DNA of 64,000 bases, from positions 8,956,100-9,020,099 of the forward strand of contig JASKMD010000026.1 in assembly GCA_030144725.1 (NCBI GenBank). The letters run 5' to 3'. Shown here one piece after another: positions 58,410 through 64,000 of the stretch. The notes under the pieces were generated by a model. The model made no database searches. It was not told the DNA's origin and saw nothing but the letters and a program-made list of their open reading frames with translations. The DNA is from Haematococcus lacustris. Lineage: Eukaryota > Chlorophyta > Chlorophyceae > Chlamydomonadales > Haematococcaceae. The position numbers and the translations under genes are program-made. Every line of letters begins with the position of its first letter. The stretch's first letter is position 1.

Positions 58410-58419
58410 CTGGGCCATG

Positions 58420-58561
58420 TGCACTGGTTTTACTCCACACAGCCCAATAACACCATTTGAGTCGGGCCACTATTGCCCACTAGTATATTCCCGCTAGTGG
58501 GTGCTAGTGGCCACTACTGGTCCGGCTCAAATGGAGGCCCTAGTGAGGGACAAGGGGGCTG
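58420..58561 (+). ncRNA. Fanzor right end, copy 3: solo candidate guide-RNA block
   Basis: This block matches 14131-14275 almost base for base: the CATGTGCACTGG start, the 14-base hairpin arms (58455-58468 and 58519-58532, identical to copy 1) and the terminal CTAGTGAGGGACAAGGGGG CTG. No nuclease gene lies upstream. It may be a non-autonomous element or a stand-alone guide RNA locus. Confidence 0.5.
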
Positions 58562-58589
58562 AGAGCATTAGGGTTAGAGAGGCGCAGAA

Positions 58590-59118
58590 ATGGACAAGTC
58601 TGATATGAAGAGGGGACCTTTGTTTGAAGGCTTGGAGAGAGTGTGTGATGAGGTAGGATCAGTCAGGGATATTGTGAGGAGCCATGTTGGCGACGAGCGT
58701 GAGCCTGTGCATGAACTCTGGGAGTGCCACACACATGGCTGGTTACCAGAGCACACGTCGGGCGCGCAGGTTGGCGCTGTGACGCGCCTGCAAAACAATG
58801 TTTGTTTGGGGCCATGATTTCTATGGTCGTCGACCCGCACGCTTTCGGATCAACGCACCTGCGATGGGGCTGCGAAGCACAGACACACGCGATGGCATCG
58901 TCGCCTGCAGGTGCCACCTCAGCGTAAAGTCCTACCCAGCAGGACCAGATTCACCTCACGCAGCACACACCTGCATCGTGTTTTACTCTTCAAGTGCTCA
59001 CTGCCGCAAGTTTGCGACTCGCGTCGCGTCACTCCGGAAACTCGAGAGTGCCGACATGGAAAAGTCATGGAAGCAAGCTTTCATGGCATTTGCTGACGCG
59101 TCCTTAGCTGCTAGTTAG
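58590..59118 (+). CDS. Hypothetical frames after Fanzor right end
   Basis: A 75-codon frame (58590-58817) starts MDKSDMKRGPLFEGLERV 29 bases after the Fanzor terminus and has balanced, acidic-basic composition. A second, 106-codon frame (58798-59118) in another register contains RTFSS-like Ser/His-rich sequence and ends in KSWKQAFMAFADASLAAS. An intron with GT near 58770 and AG near 58911 could link them, but the join is not certain. No family is recognised. The composition argues for at least part being coding, perhaps a transposon remnant. Confidence 0.22.
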
Positions 59119-60022
59119 CTGCTGACAGTTGAGACCTGCAGGGGAGACCTCAGCGGGGACCTCAGCGGAGACAGGCTGGCGGATACAGACACACCTTAAT
59201 GTTAGGGCGGATACAAACACAACTTTATGTTAGGGCGGATACAGACACACATGAAGGTGGAGGGCGGTCAAGCAGTCTAGCGGTCGACACAGCGCCTAGC
59301 AGTCTCTCAATGGTCGCTGTGCTACCTGCATCTCCTGGCATGGTCTTCAGCTGCAGTCAAGGCTGCCCACTAGGCACATCAGGCTGGCGGCTGATTGACA
59401 ACAAACAAGGCTGCATCATCATAGTGCCAGCTGTCCATCGCCTGTTGGCTCATCAGCTGCGAGCTTGGATGGGTGCAGTCCCTTGCACACAGCTGCATGA
59501 AGAGAGGTTTCGGGTCAGATAGAGTGAGGCTGAAGTTGTATCAATTGGGGCAGTGCTGGGACCAGGCTAGGCCCTTCAAGCCGCCTGTGGTCCGACCCGA
59601 CCTAATTGTACGTCAGGCCTTTGGGCAGGCCTCGTGGCGGGCAGTGGGGCTTTGCTGTAGTCTCGCACCCATGGCTGCATGCCTCTTCCTGCTGGTATGA
59701 CCCAGGTCCCTCCAGAAGCAGGAGACCACGCTGTCCAACAACGGCGGTGGCGGCCCCTTCCCCCCTTCCCTCCCTGACAGGTAGGTGGGAGGTGGAATAG
59801 GTGGTGGGTAGGTGGGGTTGTGCGGTGGGTAGGTGAGGTGGGATGCACCACGTCCGCCGGCCTATCCCCCAAAACTCCAGGCCCCCAACTCCCTGGCTGG
59901 TGGTGATACTAGCAGCTATCGCCATGTGCTCCAGTTACATAGGGGTAGCTGTGGCTGCTGTCTGCCTGTTATGCTATCGCGGGTGGAGGGCAAAGACTTG
60001 ATTTACAATAAGCAGGGAGCAG
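59119..60022. other. Intergenic with short direct repeats
   Basis: Three copies of a GGCGGATACAGACACA-type phrase lie at about 59178-59252. A possible exon pair around 59700-59790 and 59880-59930 ends in TGACAG before a GT, but I cannot identify a protein. Confidence 0.3.
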
Positions 60023-60029
60023 GTGCAGG

Positions 60030-61234
60030 TCCGGCCGCCCCAACATGGGGTTGGTAATATGCATGCAATTACTCTCTCAATTCTGCACCGTTTTCGATAC
60101 CGTTCATCACATTGGCAGCTGCAAGATAGTCCGCGTTATCTGACCTTCAGCGCAAGCCATTGGAGTCTTTGCTCGCGTACTGCCACATGTGCCCGCGAAC
60201 AAATCTCATCGGCGAGACGGGTCTCCTTGGCACGGTGAGCCACATCGCTGTGACCCCATCTACCTAGCGTAGTGAGCTGGTTGTGCACAAATGGAATGTC
60301 CGGCCAACACCCAACGCGATGCCTACCGAGCGTGCAGGGCGCCTAGACGGGGTGATTGAAACATAATAGATGTGCTCACTTCCGCCGAATACACCATTTG
60401 GGTCGGCGCACACTGAGGTATCACCGGGTTACACCCCCCCCTCCTCCACTATGTCCTTCACTGTGTTGCACCCGCTGCACCCACACGAAAATGGCCACAA
60501 AATGCTTGTTCTTGACCCATTGGCGCATCTCTTGAAACAAATCGCACGTTAAACAGCTCAGGCCTCCATCTGTTTGACAGCTTTGAAGTTACATCATGTT
60601 CTCCAAGCAGAATCAGGGCCACGGGGCTGTGGGGTGGCAGTTGAGCTATGAAACTTTGCACGCAGGTGGATGGCATGTAGGGGAGCGTAACTCTTAGAGG
60701 AGCCCAGTCCAAATTCGGTCATGGTGTGGAGTTGTGTGATTGACTGCATGGCCCTGGCCCTGAGATCGGCTAAGGGAGTTGGGGGTCACCGACCAAAGTG
60801 AGCTTTTGGCTTAGCTGAGTATGAGCGTTTGTAGCAATGTCGTAAATAAGCTTAACCTAGTAAGTAGCATGTTGTAAGTCCAACTGGTCGAGCTGTGGCA
60901 TTGCCCTCTAGGTATGGGTGGGAGGTGGGCTCATTGCCACATTGCCGCAACCGTTCTCCGATCCGACTGCTGCCGCCGACGCGCATGCAGCCTAAGCGAC
61001 GCGGGCGGTCGCAGCGATGACTGCATGCTCCGCAACGGCTCAAATTTGAATCACTAACTTTGATGCTTTGTTGTGCACGGCCTACTGACTGGATAATTCC
61101 ATAAAGTGGGTGAAAGGTAGCTGGCTGGGTTGGCTACATTGTGAATTGTCTAGCATAATATTTGGCGCAGGGAGTGCAGAGTTACAGCCGTCCTACTACC
61201 AGGGGTAGGTTTTCTGTTAGTTGGGGTCCCCCGA
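60030..61234. mobile_element. Non-autonomous hAT-like element C, 1205 bp
   Basis: The ends are TCCGGCCGCCCCAAC and, inverted, TCGGGGGACCCCAAC. GTGCAGG is duplicated at 60023-60029 and 61235-61241. The interior is collinear with the reverse complement of 52594-53819 and with the two flanks of the autonomous copy. Confidence 0.83.
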
Positions 61235-61533
61235 GTGCAGGTCGAGCCGGGTCGAATCACGAGTCTAGAAGATTGTTTACAGTATCTAGACAGCAAGGGT
61301 CTATCGCCTGGGTTGTGCGTGCTTGAACGCAGGACAGCATATGACAGCCGTACTAGTGATTTGTTCAGTGCACTGCAGAAAACGTTGTTATGTTGCGCAT
61401 CCACATTGCCGACGTCAGCACAGCAACTGAAACTGCCGACGAACCTCACGTAACCCATACTCGTGCCAAGCATCTTGTTTGCGTTGCTTAACGAAGGCAA
61501 GGAAAGCTAGTGTGCACTGCAAAGGAGCTAAGG

Positions 61534-64000
61534 ATGCAGCAGCGCAGACTCGATGTCTTGAGTCGCCAGCTTACAGCTGCAGCCATTGGAGATGCAGTGC
61601 AGCATCCACTGGGAATACCAATACCCTGCGTGCGACAATTGAACACATTTCTGGTGCACGACAATCACCAATTGCGCGAGGCGGTCTACGAGTTCTTGAA
61701 GGTAAGTCAAGGAGTCCGCGCAAGAAGAACTTCGCCTCGACAATTGTGCACGTGATTGTGCGGCTGGGTGCTGACTGGACTGAAGCCACGTAGCGACTTG
61801 GTGCGTCCCACTTGACCACAGGATGACTTATACAAGTACAACGGCTACCTGTCCCTGCTGGAGTTCAGGGAACTTACTCTGCAACGGCTGCAAAAATTTG
61901 TGCAACAGAGGTTCTTCACTGTCCGTGACTATCTTGACGGTGTGTGTGTAGCCATTGCACGTATAGCCAGCCCTATGCTTTGCATGGCAGAAGCATGTGC
62001 TGAAAGAACGTGCACCTTGTTGTAAGCTTTGCCTCCACACTGACGACCAAGTAGTGGTGCTGTGCAGACCCTCGCAAGTTCATGGCTGCGCTTGAGTGCC
62101 TGAGCTGGTGTGACTACTCCCTGGGCATCAAGGCCGGTGTGCACTTTACCCTGTGTGGGGGAACAGTCTGCAAGCTGGGCACCGCCAAGCACCACGACGC
62201 CATCCTGCCACGCCTGGACACCCTGGACCTCACAGGGTCCTTCTCCATGACAGAGGCAAGGGGACACACGGAAACAAAATGGGCATGTGCAGCTTGGAGT
62301 CGGCACAGCTGATCAGCCCAGCAGGTGTAAGAGCCATGCCATTTTAGCCAATTTGGGCAATTTATGGCTGGTGAAACTTTGTTTGCCACCCACTACACAG
62401 CTGGCATTAGGCCACCTGCAGCTTGCAGGCTCCATGTTGCTCTTCATGCCTTGTTAATGTTGGAGTCGCTACAGCAGGTCAGCTGTGTCGTGCTTGTGTG
62501 CGGGTGCTTGCGCTTGCAGCTGGGACATGGCAGCAATGTGATGGGCATTGAGACGACAGCTACCTATGACGCCTCCACAGAGGTGAGCCAAACCATGGGT
62601 TGACCAGCACCAGGCATGCTCAACAACTGCACTGGTGCTTACATTCTGCATAGGCATTGAGATAAACAGGAAAAGGCAGGGTGAAGATAGCAGCATACTA
62701 CACCTGGGCTGTGGGTTATCTCCTGGTGGCTGATGAGTTGGCATGCACTGACAATGATAGTGATGGGGATAGAGGCGGTGATGGTGGTGATGTCACTCTA
62801 TACCGCTATGTGTGAGGCACTGTGCAAGGTTAGGTGGTAGGGAGGTGCTGCGCCTTGAGGCGCAGCCATTCTGTGGTGTGGGGTGTGTGTGTACAGGAGT
62901 TTGTGATCCACACACCCAGCAACGAGGCATCCAAGGTCTGGATTGGCGGCACAGGGCAGCACGGCAAGATCACCGTGGTGTTTGCACAGCTCTTCACCAA
63001 GGGCACGTATGAGGGCGTGCATGCGTTTGCTGTCCGCATCCGGGATGACCAGCTGCAAGTGCTGCCCAACATCCGCATCAGGGTGAGAACAGCTGGCAAG
63101 CGGCAGGAAATGAAAGCACCTGAGTCAGTCACAGGGCACAAGCTAGGTACAGGTGGAGGGTATGCCTACTTGCTGGCCCTGCTCTTGGGAACATCACATA
63201 GCAGCTGCACCGACAGGTGACTGCACCGTGGTGATGATGGCAATGATGGCAACGATAGTGTTGTTGACATTGACGGCAATGATGTTCACAATGATGTAGT
63301 GATGGTGGTGATGACAGTGTGTGCTACAGTAGCCTGTTAACTTCAGGCACCTTATGCCATCATCCTTACCATGCCCTACGTTGGGGTTGGATGGCTTGGC
63401 TGTGTGTGGCTGTTTCGCAGGATATGGGCCCCAAGCAGGGGCTGAACGGTGTGGACAACGGGCAGCTCTGGTTCTGCAACCTGCGAGTGCCCCGTGACGC
63501 GCTGCTGGACGCGTATGCCAGCGTGGCCCCAGACGGCACCTACTCCTCGCCCTTCCTCACCATCAGCCAGAGATTTGGCGTGACAGTGGGCGGCCTGACT
63601 ACAGGTGCCTCCTGCCGCTGCTGCTGCTGCTGCTGCCCCTGCTGCTGCTGCCCCTGCTGCTGCTGCTGCCCCTGCTGCTGCTGCTGCTGCCCCTGCTGCT
63701 GCTGCTGCTGCCCCTGCTGCTGCTGCTGCCCCTGCTGCTGCTGCTGCCCCTGCTGCTGCTGCCCCTCCCTATCCTGCAAGCTGCACTTCCTGTGCAGGCG
63801 GTTCTCATCCCCTTTGCTGCTGCTTGTGCCACTGCTCAATCACTGGCTGCACTTTTCTGCAACCTGCTGTCCAGCTTAACGCATGACCACTGCATGCCTG
63901 CACTATACTCAAACAGTCAAACGCTCATGTCACCTCATTTCCTTTGTGTTATTCGTGACAATGCCATATGTCCTTGTGTAGGTCGCGTGCTAATCGCTCA
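61534..64000 (+). CDS. Acyl-CoA oxidase, peroxisomal, 3' truncated by window
   Basis: Acyl-CoA oxidase is a flavoenzyme that makes the trans-2-enoyl-CoA of peroxisomal beta-oxidation and passes electrons to oxygen. Exons seen: 61534-61701, 61822-61939, 62068-62255, 62520-62582, 62897-63082, 63421-63604 and 63982 onward; phases agree, giving 316 residues up to the window edge. Residues 5-13, RLDVLSRQL, fit the peroxisomal PTS2 pattern R-L-x5-Q-L. The FAD-site block FSMTELGHGSN spans exons 3 and 4, followed by GIETTATYD, then VWIGGTGQHGKITVVFAQL, GVHAFAVRIRD, GLNGVDNGQLWF and FGVTVGGLTTGRVLIA, all family signatures. Intron 3 uses a GC donor (62256). The ATG at 61534 is chosen because it is followed directly by the PTS2; a short upstream exon cannot be excluded. 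Intron 6 carries a CTG/CTGCCC repeat. Confidence 0.92.
63617..63768. repeat. (CTG)n/CTGCCC compound microsatellite in acyl-CoA oxidase intron 6
   Basis: Runs of three to five CTG units alternate with CCC interruptions through about 150 bases. Confidence 0.9.

Noticed and set aside
63605..63886. Alanine- or cysteine-rich frames near the right edge
   Set aside because: They are products of the CTG/CTGCCC repeat within acyl-CoA oxidase intron 6.

Overview
The window looks like nuclear DNA of a GC-rich, intron-dense green alga, probably a chlamydomonadalean chlorophyte such as Haematococcus. The species is an inference from gene content and style, not proven. The evidence is short-exon genes with many introns (including several GC-AG ones), plastid isoprenoid and thylakoid-lumen genes, a peroxisomal oxidase, a mitochondrial ribosomal protein, abundant pentanucleotide satellites, and a Fanzor element of the type known from Chlamydomonas relatives.

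Eight host genes could be assembled exon by exon with consistent splice phases, except where noted: DXR of the MEP pathway (5845-9886, minus); mitochondrial ribosomal protein mL54 (10074-10626, plus), divergent from DXR; a YrdC/YciO-fold protein (14828-17972, minus); a plastid-type membrane protein of unknown role (18371-19385, plus); a four-repeat Cu(+) P1B-ATPase (20682-31383, plus, 19 exons); a DUF423/TMEM256 protein (31883-33110, plus); a pentapeptide-repeat thylakoid lumen protein (55141 to about 58047, minus, 5' end unresolved); and an acyl-CoA oxidase cut by the right edge of the window (61534-64000, plus).

The rest is dominated by mobile elements. 11372-14275 is a Fanzor (eukaryotic TnpB-like RNA-guided nuclease) element with a conserved 3' hairpin that is a candidate omega-RNA. 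A deleted relative lies at 52560-54525 and a third right end at 58420-58561. 34528-38010 is an intact-looking hAT-like transposon with a two-exon transposase, 17-bp inverted ends and a 7-bp target duplication; two 1.2-kb non-autonomous relatives (52594-53819, 60030-61234) also have 7-bp duplications. 43574 to about 47283 is a Crypton-type tyrosine recombinase gene. 47424-52322 is a 4.9-kb foldback element with arms of nearly 2 kb and a 6-bp duplication. 40864-41195 is a complete 332-bp miniature LTR retroelement with 70-bp LTRs, inserted in a palindrome-bearing minisatellite. A perfect 1.47-kb (GGGGC)n tract lies at 38361-39826.

The left 5 kb carries two minus-strand reading frames of probable transposon origin and a pair of 28-bp inverted repeats. 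The host genes do not form one pathway; they are independent organellar and housekeeping genes with transposons between them. The two clear functional themes are chloroplast biology (DXR, lumen protein, membrane protein) and RNA-guided or recombinase-driven mobile DNA.
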